A DNA stretch of 64,000 bases from Planctomycetaceae bacterium (GTDB lineage Bacteria > Planctomycetota > Phycisphaerae > SM23-33). The stretch lies in NCBI GenBank assembly GCA_039680605.1, contig JBDKTA010000044.1, positions 62,001-126,000 on the forward strand. Reading direction: 5' to 3'. The position numbers and the translations under genes were made by a program. Of this stretch, positions 43,818-53,299 are shown piece after piece. Below the pieces are notes generated by a model. That model had not been told where the DNA came from. It ran no database searches and worked only from the letters and a program-made list of their open reading frames with translations. Within the stretch, counting starts at the first letter, position 1. Each line of letters starts with the position of its first letter.

Positions 43818-45442
43818 GAGTGTTCCTCTGTGGGAGGTTGCGTCGGTTCGTCGAACAATCCCGGACCGGCGTCGCGGGAAGGTTTTCTGCCGCGGCGCGT
43901 TGCCGCCGGCGTCGGAGGCGGTTGGCTTTCGCCGCGGCCGACCACGCGGCTGGCGATGGCGCCGTCGCAGACCTGCGTGTTCAAGATGTCGCCGGCGGTC
44001 ACGGCGACGGCGCTGCGGACGATGCGTCCCTGCGAGTCGCGCGTGACGGAGAACCCGCGGGCCAGCACGCTGCGGTAGCTCATGGCTTCGAGCTGTCGCG
44101 AGGCGGCCTCGACGCGTTGGCTCGCCAGCGCCAAACGGTGGCGGGGGATCGCCCCGGTCAGCCGGCCCTCGAGCCGCAGCAGCGCTTCGCTGCCGCTCTT
44201 GGCACGAGCGCCGAGATTCCATCGCAGCGACGCCTGAAGCGAATTGACCGCCGCTCGGGCGCGCTCGACCAACCGCACCGGGTGCAGGGCGCCCAGGCCC
44301 GCCGCCGGGGCCTCCAGCGCCCGCCGCGCCCGCGCCAGCCGCCCGGCCAGACCTGACGCCAGGCAATGCGACAGTTCGTCCACGCGCCGCATGTGCGTGC
44401 GCACGGGCCCCTGCGGGTCGCGAAAGACGCTGCTGCGAAGCAGCCCCGTCAGCTCCGCCCGCGCCGATCGCAGCGTTTCCGCCGCCCGGCGCGTTATCCG
44501 CGCCGACAGCGTGCCCAGCCCGCGCCGGACCGCGGCGCCGTCGGGGACGGCCAGTTCGGCCGCCGCTGTCGGCGTCGGGGCTCGAACGTCGGCTACCAGG
44601 TCGGCGATGGTTACGTCGACTTCATGCCCGACGCCGCAGACGACCGGCGTGCGCGCGGCGAAGATGGCGCGGGCGACGCCCTCTTCGTTGAACGCCCAGA
44701 GATCCTCCAGGCTGCCCCCGCCGCGGGCGACGATCAGCGTGTCGATGCCGAGGCGATCGGCCGCCGCGTCCAGCAGCGCCACCGCCTGGGCGATCTGGCC
44801 GGCCGCTTCGGCGCCTTGCACCATGACCGGCAGGAGGTACACGGTGGCCGCCGGCCAGCGTCGCGCCAGCGTGCGGGCGATGTCGCGTACGGCCGCCCCG
44901 GTGGGGCTGGTGATCAGACCGATCGCCCGCGGGTACAGCGGCAGGGGCTTTTTGGCTTCGGGGTCGAAGAGACCTTCAGCCTGGAGTTTTTGGCGAAGTT
45001 GCTGGAAGGCCAGTTCCAGTTCGCCCGCGCCCTTGGGGCTGAGGCGGTCGATGCAGATCTGGAGCTGCCCGCGCTGATCGTAGACGTCGATGCGCCCCTG
45101 GGCGACGACCTCGAGCCCGTCGGCGGGCTCGAACTTCAGCCGCGCCGCGGACGTGCGGAACATCACCGCGTCGATGGCGGCGTTGGCGTCTTTGAGGCGG
45201 AAGTACAGGTGCCCGCTGCTGTGACGCTTGAAGTTGCTGATCTCGCCGAGGACGCTGACGGCCGCGGGAAAACATTCGCTGAGCGATTCTTTGATGTGGC
45301 GCACCAGCAGCGAGACCGGCCACGGCGCCGGGGGTTGGGCGGCCGCCTCGTCGCCGCCGACGACCGGCGTGGAGCGAGGACCTTTGGCTTTGCTGAAGTC
45401 AAAACCGGGCAGACTGTTCTTCCTGGCGGCCATTGAGGGCAT
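43814..45442 (-). CDS. xseA: Exodeoxyribonuclease VII large subunit
   Basis: A 542-residue XseA homologue, somewhat longer than the usual 400-460 because of an N-terminal extension of about 40 residues and a C-terminal extension. An OB-fold (about 45-135, SVLGEISNFKRHSSGHLYFRLKD) precedes the catalytic domain, with ARGGGSLEDLWAFNEE (about 244-259) and CGVGHEVDVTIAD. The coiled-coil region follows. Start could also be the ATG at 45433; neither has a good ribosome site. XseB follows with an ATGA overlap. Confidence 0.94.
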   Translation of the reverse strand: MPSMAARKNSLPGFDFSKAKGPRSTPVVGGDEAAAQPPAPWPVSLLVRHIKESLSECFPAAVSVLGEISNFKRHSSGHLYFRLKDANAAIDAVMFRTSAARLKFEPADGLEVVAQGRIDVYDQRGQLQICIDRLSPKGAGELELAFQQLRQKLQAEGLFDPEAKKPLPLYPRAIGLITSPTGAAVRDIARTLARRWPAATVYLLPVMVQGAEAAGQIAQAVALLDAAADRLGIDTLIVARGGGSLEDLWAFNEEGVARAIFAARTPVVCGVGHEVDVTIADLVADVRAPTPTAAAELAVPDGAAVRRGLGTLSARITRRAAETLRSARAELTGLLRSSVFRDPQGPVRTHMRRVDELSHCLASGLAGRLARARRALEAPAAGLGALHPVRLVERARAAVNSLQASLRWNLGARAKSGSEALLRLEGRLTGAIPRHRLALASQRVEAASRQLEAMSYRSVLARGFSVTRDSQGRIVRSAVAVTAGDILNTQVCDGAIASRVVGRGESQPPPTPAATRRGRKPSRDAGPGLFDEPTQPPTEEHS

Positions 45443-45499
45443 TCTAGCGGCGCCGGCGCGTAACGGAAGAGTTCAAATCCAAAAGCGGGGAAAGAACGC

Positions 45500-45515
45500 G
45501 CGGGGCAAGCCCCGC
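45500..45515. repeat. Short hairpin GCGGGGC AA GCCCCGC
   Basis: Seven-base perfect arms separated by AA lie in the 132-base gap between the anti-sigma and xseA genes. A weak inverted pair (AGCGTTGTCCCT-type) may follow. No T-run is present. Confidence 0.55.
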
Positions 45516-45574
45516 CGCTATCGACTCCGTTGCCGGCGAGCGACAGGGACAACGCTCATCGCTTGTGGAAGCAT

Positions 45575-46597
45575 CTAGCGCTGCGCCGAGGTGCAGAAAT
45601 CCGGCAGGAGGAAGCTGTCGGTTTCGTTGACGGGTTTTTCGTCGCCGCGGTAATCGGTGAGGTCGCCGGCGAGGAAGATGTTGTCGCCGTTGACGCCCAC
45701 CAGCGGGCCCTTGGTCCAGGCCACGTGCTTGTCCATATAAAGGACGTTCTGGCCGGCCTCGCTGTGGTTGGGGCTGACGAGCCTGGCCGCCCGCTGATTC
45801 GTCACCGTGCTGCGGACGAAGCGTCCGCCGGAGAAGACCGGCGTTCGGTCGGCCAGGATTGCCATTGACCTGACCACCTTGTCGCTCTGCTGAACCGACA
45901 GCCCCTGCGGGGCCAGGCTGTGCTGGTACGAATACGTTACATCCCGCGGACTGGGAAAATCGGTCAAGCCTCGTGGGTCGTAATCGCCCGCCGGCGCGTC
46001 CGGGCTTTGGGCGGCGGGGCAGCGAAACGCCCGCTGCGTGGCGTACCCCAGCGACACCAGCCGGAACAGCGCGCTGGAGTTGCTCGCCGCCGGCGGAGAG
46101 GACCCATCGAGCCATTGCCCCGCCGCGGCGCGGGCCGTCGGAAGACGATTGCCGTTCTCGTTGGCATAGGCGGTCATCGCCGTTCCGATCTGTCCCATCT
46201 GAACGGCGCAGAGCACCTTGAGCTGGTTCTGGTGCGCCTCGTGGCGCCACATCGCATAGACGCCGACGAGCGCCAACAGGACAGCCGCGACGGCGGAGAG
46301 TTCCTTCACGGAGAACGTCGGGCGGCGAATGACGCGACCGATCTGCTCGCGGGCGAGCAGTTCGTTGGTGTGCTGATACTGGCGGATGCGGTGAAGGGTC
46401 TTGGCGACCAGGTCCGCCGGCGGATCGGCGGGGGGAAGATGTTTGGCGGCCGAGAAGGCGTTGGCGATGCTGTCGTGGAGGTTTCTGAAATCGGTTTCGG
46501 CGTCGAGGCGGCGTTTGACTTCGTCGCTCGATGGCGGATCGCACTGGCCCAGGAGAAAGTCGATCAACAGCGCCTGGTCTTCTTGTCCTATCGCCAT
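45575..46597 (-). CDS. Membrane anti-sigma factor with pseudopilin-like ectodomain
   Basis: A 340-residue protein. A cytoplasmic N-terminus (about 1-95) follows directly on the sigma gene; one membrane helix is about 98-120 (LSAVAAVLLALVGVYAMW). The extracytoplasmic part starts QLKVLCAVQMGQIGTAMTAY, strikingly like RRVVCATNIKEIGRAMNAY in the pseudopilin at 42452, and ends with NHSEAGQNVLYMDKH, an H-X9-D variant of H-X9-DG. AGAGGTGA lies upstream of the ATG at 46597. The sigma/anti-sigma role comes from gene order; no zinc-finger motif is visible. Confidence 0.8.
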   Translation of the reverse strand: MAIGQEDQALLIDFLLGQCDPPSSDEVKRRLDAETDFRNLHDSIANAFSAAKHLPPADPPADLVAKTLHRIRQYQHTNELLAREQIGRVIRRPTFSVKELSAVAAVLLALVGVYAMWRHEAHQNQLKVLCAVQMGQIGTAMTAYANENGNRLPTARAAAGQWLDGSSPPAASNSSALFRLVSLGYATQRAFRCPAAQSPDAPAGDYDPRGLTDFPSPRDVTYSYQHSLAPQGLSVQQSDKVVRSMAILADRTPVFSGGRFVRSTVTNQRAARLVSPNHSEAGQNVLYMDKHVAWTKGPLVGVNGDNIFLAGDLTDYRGDEKPVNETDSFLLPDFCTSAQR

Positions 46598-46602
46598 GTC
46601 AC

Positions 46603-47199
46603 TCACCTCTTTGCAGAGGCCCTCCATTTTTGTGCAAAAAGCGACACTGCCGCATGTATCCTCGATTTGATTGTGCCAAGCGGTGCATCCAGTATTTCCG
46701 CGATTTCTTTGTAGGGCATCCCGTGGAAATAACTCATCAACAGCACCACGCGCAGATGCTCCGGCATCTCATCGACGATATTCTGTACGGCCTCCTGCAC
46801 CTCCAGGTTCGAAAGACTTTCTTCCGGCGCGGGAACGTCTGAAGGAATCAGGTGCCCGTACGAAATGCTTTCGGCGCTGGAATCGACCGCCACGTCGAGC
46901 GAGACCGCCCGCCGACGCGAGCGGCTGCGAAGGGCGTCACGGGCCTTGTTGGCGGCGATCGTGAACAGCCACGGTTTGAGCCGCTTGGACTGGTCGAAGA
47001 GGGCGGCCGAGAGGTGCAGTTGCAGGAAGGTTTCCTGAAAGATATCTTCCGCCAGCGCCGGATCGCCGGTGAAGCGGGCCAGGAAGTTATACAATTCGTT
47101 GCGGTAGAGGTCGATCAGTGCAGCGAAGGCCTCCTGGTCGCCATCGAGATAGCGCTGGAGAAGCTGAATATCCTGCGGGATGTTCTCGGTTGTGGGCAA
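46603..47199 (-). CDS. ECF-type RNA polymerase sigma factor
   Basis: A 198-residue ECF sigma. Region 2 is about 20-95 (AEDIFQETFLQLHL, RLKPWLFTIAANKARDAL), region 4 about 135-190 (LRVVLLMSYFHGMPYKEIAEILDAPLGTIKSRIHAA). It is followed five bases later by the membrane anti-sigma gene. The frame offers only TTG at 47199 as an initiator and no good ribosome site is seen, so the start is uncertain. Target promoters unknown. Confidence 0.93.
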   Translation of the reverse strand: MPTTENIPQDIQLLQRYLDGDQEAFAALIDLYRNELYNFLARFTGDPALAEDIFQETFLQLHLSAALFDQSKRLKPWLFTIAANKARDALRSRSRRRAVSLDVAVDSSAESISYGHLIPSDVPAPEESLSNLEVQEAVQNIVDEMPEHLRVVLLMSYFHGMPYKEIAEILDAPLGTIKSRIHAAVSLFAQKWRASAKR

Positions 47200-47369
47200 A
47201 AGTCGGGTCCACCGCTTCAGACGGCTGCACTGTATCGCTGCTACCCATTATACCGCCGCTGCGGACCATAGCGGGGCGCACCACGATACCACAGCGGCGC
47301 GCGGGGCAAAAGCCTTTGCCTTTTTCGCCCGGCGGGCTATCCTGAGCGAAGAAGACGAGTTGGCTTGCG

Positions 47370-47460
47370 AGATCGTCCTCGTCCTCGTCGTCGTCCTCGG
47401 TTTTTGGTGCCGGGAAAACGACCGACGACGAGGACGAACGACGACGACGAGTACGAGGAT
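47370..47460. repeat. Low-complexity inverted repeat CGTCCTC / GACGAGG, left copy
   Basis: A TCGTCCTCGTCCTCGTCGTCG-like tract is followed by GTTTTTGGTGCCGGGAAAAC and then a GACGACGAGGACGAACGACG-like tract. The two arms can pair imperfectly into a long hairpin. It ends at the ribosome site of the heparinase-like gene. A longer related element lies just after that gene (49320-49526). Confidence 0.8.
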
Positions 47461-47463
47461 ATT

Positions 47464-49296
47464 ATGCGACGAGGTTTGCTGGCAACGCGTGACGAACTGA
47501 CCGCCCTGCGCGAAAAAATTTCGCAGCGGCCTTTCGACCAGATCTACCAGCGCCTGCACAAGCGATGCGGGCTGATCCTCGAGACCGCCCCCATTACGCA
47601 GATGCAGTGGCAAGCCAGTTGGCGCGGCGGGCAGTGGTGCTCGGCCGTCCTGGCCGCACGGGCCACCCAGGGGCGCATCCTCGACCTGGCCGTGGCGCAC
47701 CATATCGACCCCAACACCGCGTTCCGCAACCGCGCTATCGAGGAGCTCAAGAACCTCGCCTCGTGGGGAAATTGGATCGACCCCTGTCATAACGAGACGG
47801 GCGCCGATCTGTGTACCGCCGAAGCGGCGGTGGCGGCCGTGATCGGCCTGGACTGGCTCTGGGAAGACATGCGCGACGCCGACCGGCGCCGGGTGCTCGA
47901 GGCCGTCTCGAACAACGCCCTGGGACCCTATCGCGGCGCTGTGGCCCAGGATGCCTGGTGGCACACGAGCTATCATAACTGGAACGCCGTCATCAACGGC
48001 GGGATGGCCTTGGCGGCGATGGCTGTCGAAGACGACGACCCGCTGGGCGCGCCCGTGCGCGAGCTGGCCATGAGCGGGCTCAAGCATTTCTTCGACGCCC
48101 TGGGCAGCCAGGGCGGCTGGGACGAAGGCCCGGACTTCTGGGGCTACGCCATGCGGTACGTGCTGCTGCTGGGCGAGGCGACGGCGCGCCTCAAAGACGA
48201 CCAGCGCATCCTCCATGCGCGGGGCATGACCACTACCGGCGAGTTTCCGGTCTATTTCTCGCCCAACGCCCACCCCGTCAGTTTTGGCGACGCCTGGTCG
48301 ATGCCCCTGTACGGCGCGCTGTACCTGCTGGTCAAGCACCACCAGTGCCAGCCGCTGCTGTGGTGGCTCGACACCTACAGCTCTCCGCATGACGTCTCGG
48401 CCAGCGGGTATTCCACCGGCGCCTTCGCGATGCTGATGCGACCGGCCGGTGCGCCCACGCCCGAAACCGTGCCGATGGAACCGGTCAAGGCCTTCACCGA
48501 GGCGGGCCTGGCGGCGATGGCGGACCATTGGCCGCGCCCGTCGTTCTACGCCGCCATGCGCAGCGGCGACCTGTCGGCCAATCATGCCCACCACGATATC
48601 AACAGCCTGCAATTGCAGGTCGACGGCGAGTTGCTGCTGATCGATCCGGGCAGTCCGTCCTTCACGGCAGAGCATTTCGGAACGCAGCGAGCCAGCCTCT
48701 ACCACGTGCAGGCCCGCGCGCACAACACCCTGACGGTCGGACGCCGCGACCACCAGATGGACAGCCAGGGCAGCATCGCCGCCTGGTCGTCCGACGCCGC
48801 CAGCCGCTGGGTCTCCTGCGACGCCCAGGGCGCCTGCGGCGACAACGTGCGCTTCCTGCGTCAGATCGTCATGCTGCTCGACGCCAAGGGCGCCGGCCAG
48901 AAGCTCATCGTGCTCGACGAGGTCGACAACGCCGTGCCCGAGCCGGTCGAGCTGTTCTGGCACACGCTGGGCGAACTGGACCTGGTCGAGCAGTCCGGCG
49001 CTATCATCGGCGCCAAGGCGGCTGTTCATTTCGCCATCGCCGCCAGTGTTCCCGTCGAGATGGATATCAGCACGCGGGGCGCCTTCCACGGCGGGCGGCA
49101 TACGACGCTGTGCGCCTCGGCCGGCGGCGTCTCGCGCCTCCACATCGCCAGCGTGTTCTCGCGCCACAAGATCGCCGGCAAGGTCAGCATGGCCGAAACC
49201 GACGACGGAAAGATCGTTATCCATGCCGGCAAGGCGGCCGTAACGTTCGGGCGAATCCGCGGCGGGCTCAAACTCATTGAGGCGAAATTGGGCTGA
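47464..49296 (+). CDS. Heparinase II/III-family protein, probable polysaccharide lyase
   Basis: A 610-residue protein of the heparinase II/III (PL15/PL21-like) group. The first 320 residues form the alpha-toroid, with TSYHNWNAV (catalytic-type Asn/His) and GGWDEGPDFWGYAMRY. The C-terminal beta-sandwich has NHAHHDINSLQLQVDGELL and a HNTLTV strand, matching the His-containing substrate cleft. It would cleave uronic-acid-containing polysaccharides. GAGG lies five bases before the ATG at 47464. No signal peptide is seen, unusual for a lyase. The gene is bracketed by related inverted repeats. Confidence 0.83.
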   Translation: MRRGLLATRDELTALREKISQRPFDQIYQRLHKRCGLILETAPITQMQWQASWRGGQWCSAVLAARATQGRILDLAVAHHIDPNTAFRNRAIEELKNLASWGNWIDPCHNETGADLCTAEAAVAAVIGLDWLWEDMRDADRRRVLEAVSNNALGPYRGAVAQDAWWHTSYHNWNAVINGGMALAAMAVEDDDPLGAPVRELAMSGLKHFFDALGSQGGWDEGPDFWGYAMRYVLLLGEATARLKDDQRILHARGMTTTGEFPVYFSPNAHPVSFGDAWSMPLYGALYLLVKHHQCQPLLWWLDTYSSPHDVSASGYSTGAFAMLMRPAGAPTPETVPMEPVKAFTEAGLAAMADHWPRPSFYAAMRSGDLSANHAHHDINSLQLQVDGELLLIDPGSPSFTAEHFGTQRASLYHVQARAHNTLTVGRRDHQMDSQGSIAAWSSDAASRWVSCDAQGACGDNVRFLRQIVMLLDAKGAGQKLIVLDEVDNAVPEPVELFWHTLGELDLVEQSGAIIGAKAAVHFAIAASVPVEMDISTRGAFHGGRHTTLCASAGGVSRLHIASVFSRHKIAGKVSMAETDDGKIVIHAGKAAVTFGRIRGGLKLIEAKLG

Positions 49297-49319
49297 CCGG
49301 GTTCTTCTCCGCATGGGGA

Positions 49320-49526
49320 AGAAACCGACGACGAGGACGAGGACGACGACGAGGACGACAGACGCGTCCCGCCTCGATGTTAGCGGCGGAGCTTGCTCCG
49401 CGCGTTGGCATCGAGGAAACAACCGCGTCGAGCATCAGCCTTCGCCAAGGCTACGGCCTGACAAGAGCTCGCCCGCTAACGTAACGCCTCCTGGCACATC
49501 GCTTCGTCCTCGTCCTCGTCGTCGGT
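49320..49526. repeat. Low-complexity inverted repeat with 24-base arms, right copy
   Basis: GAAACCGACGACGAGGACG (from about 49320) is complementary to the region ending CGTCGTCGGTTGTTTC near 49526, with one extra base. The intervening 150 bases contain a GGCGGAGCTTGCTCCGCGC hairpin. The element resembles the one at 47370-47460. No gene is supported within it. Confidence 0.75.
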
Positions 49527-49596
49527 TGTTTCCCTCCCCCCTGCGCCGGCACAACTCTCATTGCACTCCCCGCGCGAGAGGGGTATATTCTTCTAC

Positions 49597-50232
49597 ATGG
49601 ACGCTGGCACATACAGTGCGTTGGACAGTAATGTGCTGGTGCTGAACAGGCACTATGCAGCCGTTCATGTCGTCTCGGCCCGGCGGGCGATCACGATGTT
49701 GTTCAAGAACATCGCCGAGATCGTCTCCGTCGAGGACAGCCAGTACCTCTCCTACGACTTCGATTCCTGGCGCGCCGTCAGCGAGCACCGCGCCAAGTAC
49801 CAGCGCGAGCACTACGACTGGGTGCGCTGCGTGAAGTTCGAGATCGCCGTGCCGCGCATCGTGCGGCTGCTGTTCTACGATCGCCTGCCCAAGATCCCCG
49901 TCAAGTTCACGCGCCGCAACATCTACGCCCGCGACCGCAACCGCTGCCAGTACTGCGGCAAGAAGTTCCCCACCACCGAACTGAGCCTGGACCACATCGT
50001 CCCGCGAAGCCGCGGCGGCGGGGCCTCCTGGACCAACATCGTCTGCTGCTGCGTCGCGTGCAACAGCCGCAAGGGCGGCCGCCTGCCCGACGAGGCCGGA
50101 ATGAAACTCATTACCGAGCCCATCCGCCCCAAACGCTCCCCCGCCGTGACCCTGCGCCTGACGAGCATGAAATACGCCTCCTGGAAACAGTTCCTCGACG
50201 CGGCGTACTGGAACGTCGAACTCAAAGACTAA
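49597..50232 (+). CDS. HNH endonuclease-family protein
   Basis: A 211-residue protein with an HNH domain in its second half: RCQYCGKKF, LDHIVPRSRGG, WTNIVCCCVACNSRKG, giving the Zn-binding Cys pairs and the His-Asn catalytic core. The N-terminal half (NVLVLNRHYAAVHVVSARRAI) is the typical opening of the stand-alone HNH family common in bacteria. No intein or intron partner is adjacent. The ATG at 49597 gives the family-typical N-terminus. Confidence 0.92.
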   Translation: MDAGTYSALDSNVLVLNRHYAAVHVVSARRAITMLFKNIAEIVSVEDSQYLSYDFDSWRAVSEHRAKYQREHYDWVRCVKFEIAVPRIVRLLFYDRLPKIPVKFTRRNIYARDRNRCQYCGKKFPTTELSLDHIVPRSRGGGASWTNIVCCCVACNSRKGGRLPDEAGMKLITEPIRPKRSPAVTLRLTSMKYASWKQFLDAAYWNVELKD

Positions 50233-50320
50233 CGATGCTTGGCACTGAGTTCTGCTTTGCCCTTGCGGCTTAGCGTCTTTCTCTTCTCGTTCAGTGCCTC
50301 CGCCGCTACTATTGCTCCCC

Positions 50321-51205
50321 ATGAAAGCTGATCCCGATATCGCACCAGCAAAGCGTTCTCGCCTCAAGCGACTGATCCGATCGTTCTGCATTCTGGTGGT
50401 TCTTGCCGCGGCGGCCTGGGGCGGTTTGACGATCTGGATGCGCCAGGCGTCGCCGATGAAGGACCTGCCGGCGTGGATCACTCAGCGGCCGATCGCCCAT
50501 CGCGGGCTGCACAACGCCGCCGCCGGGGCGCCGGAGAATTCGCTCGCCGCATTTCAGCGCGCCGTCGATGCGGGATACCCCATCGAAACGGACGTGCATC
50601 TGCTGACCGACGGGCGGCTGGCGGTCTTCCATGACTTCACCCTCAAACGCATGACCGGCGACCCGCGCGACGTGGCTGTTTGCACGTCGGCTGAAATCGT
50701 CGCCCTGCGTCTGGGCGGGACCGACCAGCACGTGCCGCTGCTGGAGGAGGTCTTGGCCCTCGTCAACGGCCGCGTGCCGATCCTGATCGAGATCAAAACC
50801 CGCAGCCGCACCGACCGCCGGCTGGAGAAGGCCCTGGCTGCCGCGCTGGACAAGTATTCCGGGCCGGTGGCGGTGCAGTCGTTCAATCCCTATTCGCTGA
50901 AGTGGTTCGCCAAGCACCGTCCCAATATCGCCCGGGGGCAACTGGCCACGGACTTCAACTCCCCCGACACCGCTGAACTGGACCTGCCCTGGTATCAGAA
51001 GACCGCTTTGCGACACCTGCTGCTGAGCGGGCAGAGCCGCCCGTCGTTCATCGCCTACGACGCCCGCGCCCTTCCGGCCTGGGCGGTGAACCAGAAGAGG
51101 GCCGCCGGCCTGCCCGTCCTGGCCTGGACGGTCCGTGCCAACGCCGACAAGTCCGCCGCGGCCGCCTACTGCGACAACATCATCTTCGAAGGCTGGATGC
51201 CGTAA
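50321..51205 (+). CDS. Glycerophosphodiester phosphodiesterase
   Basis: A 294-residue GDPD that hydrolyses glycerophosphodiesters to glycerol 3-phosphate and an alcohol. A short N-terminal membrane anchor (about 24-44) is followed by the TIM-barrel: IAHRGLH, ENSLAAF, ETDVH, FHDFTL and EIKT, covering the metal and catalytic residues. The anchor suggests action on the outer face of the membrane. It converges with the cstA-like gene, 27 bases apart. Confidence 0.92.
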   Translation: MKADPDIAPAKRSRLKRLIRSFCILVVLAAAAWGGLTIWMRQASPMKDLPAWITQRPIAHRGLHNAAAGAPENSLAAFQRAVDAGYPIETDVHLLTDGRLAVFHDFTLKRMTGDPRDVAVCTSAEIVALRLGGTDQHVPLLEEVLALVNGRVPILIEIKTRSRTDRRLEKALAAALDKYSGPVAVQSFNPYSLKWFAKHRPNIARGQLATDFNSPDTAELDLPWYQKTALRHLLLSGQSRPSFIAYDARALPAWAVNQKRAAGLPVLAWTVRANADKSAAAAYCDNIIFEGWMP

Positions 51206-51232
51206 ACGTCAGGATCTTTGCCGATGCCGTCT

Positions 51233-53269
51233 TCACGCGCTGGCGGGTTCCTTTGCGGGCTGGGGCGGGGCGTTGGCGCTGATGAACCGCACCGCCGCGG
51301 CGGCGCCGGCGGCAAACAAGTACAGCGCCAGGATCATCAGTACGATGTTGGCGATGATCAGGGTGAGATTGCCGGGCACCGACAGCTTGAACGAGCCGAT
51401 CGCGAAGGTCTGCCAAGGGGACTTGAAGTATCGGATCAGGAGCAGGATCAAGGCCGCTGCGGAGGTGATCAGCATGAGCACCGCCGGAACAATGGCGTAC
51501 CAAGTCCGGCGTTTTCGCTGCAGTAGCCACAGGGCGGCCATCGACAGGACCATTGCCGCCAGCAGTTGGTTGGCCGTGCCGAAGATGCTCCAGAGGGCGT
51601 TGGCGCCGCCGGTCATGGCGAACAGCAGCATGAGACCCACCGCCAGCGCCGAGTTGACCCAGTAATGCCGCAGGATCAGGAAGAAGCCCCGCAGGGCGCC
51701 GGCGGCAATCCTGGGCGCCCGCGCGGGCATCGAACCGGTCGCCTGGGGCGTGGCGGGAATTCCGCCCGCGCCGCTGGGTCCGGATTCGCCTTCCGGCCAG
51801 TCCTGCCGCTCGCCGGCGCCTACCGGAAGGGCGAACACGTCGTAGTGGCCGAACATCGCCCGCCAGATTTCCTCGATGAGATACCGCATGAGGCGCACGG
51901 CTGTATCCAGCGTGGTGACCAGGAACCCCTCCAGCAGCACCATGCCCGCCAGCGCCCCGGCGACGATGGGAATGCCCAGGGCCATGTGGGCGGTGGTGCC
52001 CACGGCCATGGCGAAGACGACGACGGGATTGCTCGCGCCGGCCTTGGGATACACGTCGGCGATGTAGGGCTTCATGTCCATGCCGATGATGCACACGGCG
52101 ATGACGCACACGGCCAGGAAGCTCTCCAGCAGCATCGCGTAGTAGCCGATCTGGCGGCTGGCGGTTTCGCTGGTGAGTTGTTTGCAGGTGGTTCCGCCGG
52201 CGCAGAGACTGTGGAACCCGCTGACGGCGCCGCAGGCAATGGTGATGAAGAGCATCGGCCACATCGGCAGACCCGAGAGGGCCTCGCCCTGGCTGATCGA
52301 AAGTGGGGGCACTTCGCGGGTCATCTCGACGGGCGCCGCCATGCGGGCGTGGCCGGCGGAGAAGACCTCGCCGCCGGCGGGCAGATGCAGCCCGCCCACC
52401 GCCGCTACCGCCAGCACCGCCACCAGGACGACCATGCCCACGTAGAGAATATGCACGTTGATGAAGTCGCGGCTTTGCAGGAAGATCCACACCGGCACGC
52501 CGGCGGCGATCAGCACGTATGCCGCCAGCATCAGTTGCCAAACCTGCGGCGACAAACTCACGGGGTAGTACAGCCCCGCCATGATCGAGACGGCGCAAAC
52601 GCCGATGGCCAGCAGGCTGCACTTCCACACCCGGACCTTGCGCTTGATGTACAACCAGCCCACCAGCGGACCAAACGCCGTGATCAGAATGACGCTGGTC
52701 GAGGCGATCCCGCCGATCACGATCGCCGGCTGACCCTGAGCGCCGACGACCTGGCGAAACAGCGATGTCTCGGTGATCCCCAACCGCGCCATCTCCACCG
52801 TGCTGGTCAAGGCCGACGCCGACAGGTTCAGGAAAATCGCCGTCACCAGCGAGAGCATGACGATCAGGCACAGCACGAAGGCCACGAACGGCCCCGCGCC
52901 GAGCATCCGCCGCGCGATTCCGGCCATCGACTCCCCGTGCGTGCGCGTGGACATATACGTCGCCAGGTAGTCATGCACCGCCCCGAAAAAGATGCCGCCC
53001 ACCAGCACCCACGCCAGCGCCGGCACCCAGCCGTAGACGATGGCCAGCACCGGTCCGATGATCGGTCCGGCCCCGGCGATGGAGGCGAAGTGATGAGCGA
53101 ACACCACCGGCGTGGGCGTCGGCACGAAATCCAGTCCGTCGGCGTGCAGGGTGGCCGGCGTGGGGCGGGCGGGGTTCTCGCCCACCATCCGCGCCAGGAA
53201 CCGCGAGTAAAAGCGCCCCGCCAACAGCAGCGCCGCCCCCGACAGCACCAGGATCCACAAGACACTCAT
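51233..53269 (-). CDS. cstA: CstA-family pyruvate/peptide transporter
   Basis: A 678-residue polytopic protein, the normal size for CstA (carbon starvation protein A). Sixteen or more membrane segments are visible. Family motifs are FASIAGAGPIIGPVLA, GAVHDYLATYMSTRTHGESM and CAGGTTCKQL. CstA proteins take up pyruvate or peptides on carbon starvation. The ATG at 53269 has GGAG eight bases upstream; the open frame further upstream is the inverted repeat at 53300. Confidence 0.95.
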   Translation of the reverse strand: MSVLWILVLSGAALLLAGRFYSRFLARMVGENPARPTPATLHADGLDFVPTPTPVVFAHHFASIAGAGPIIGPVLAIVYGWVPALAWVLVGGIFFGAVHDYLATYMSTRTHGESMAGIARRMLGAGPFVAFVLCLIVMLSLVTAIFLNLSASALTSTVEMARLGITETSLFRQVVGAQGQPAIVIGGIASTSVILITAFGPLVGWLYIKRKVRVWKCSLLAIGVCAVSIMAGLYYPVSLSPQVWQLMLAAYVLIAAGVPVWIFLQSRDFINVHILYVGMVVLVAVLAVAAVGGLHLPAGGEVFSAGHARMAAPVEMTREVPPLSISQGEALSGLPMWPMLFITIACGAVSGFHSLCAGGTTCKQLTSETASRQIGYYAMLLESFLAVCVIAVCIIGMDMKPYIADVYPKAGASNPVVVFAMAVGTTAHMALGIPIVAGALAGMVLLEGFLVTTLDTAVRLMRYLIEEIWRAMFGHYDVFALPVGAGERQDWPEGESGPSGAGGIPATPQATGSMPARAPRIAAGALRGFFLILRHYWVNSALAVGLMLLFAMTGGANALWSIFGTANQLLAAMVLSMAALWLLQRKRRTWYAIVPAVLMLITSAAALILLLIRYFKSPWQTFAIGSFKLSVPGNLTLIIANIVLMILALYLFAAGAAAAVRFISANAPPQPAKEPASA

Positions 53270-53299
53270 CGCAAGATCTCCATAGAATTCCGGCAAGGG

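Noticed and set aside
47248-49422. Open frame of 724 codons antisense to the heparinase-like gene
   Set aside because: It is a shadow of a GC-rich gene. Its composition is Ala/Gly/Arg/His-biased without domain motifs, and its start lies in the repeat.
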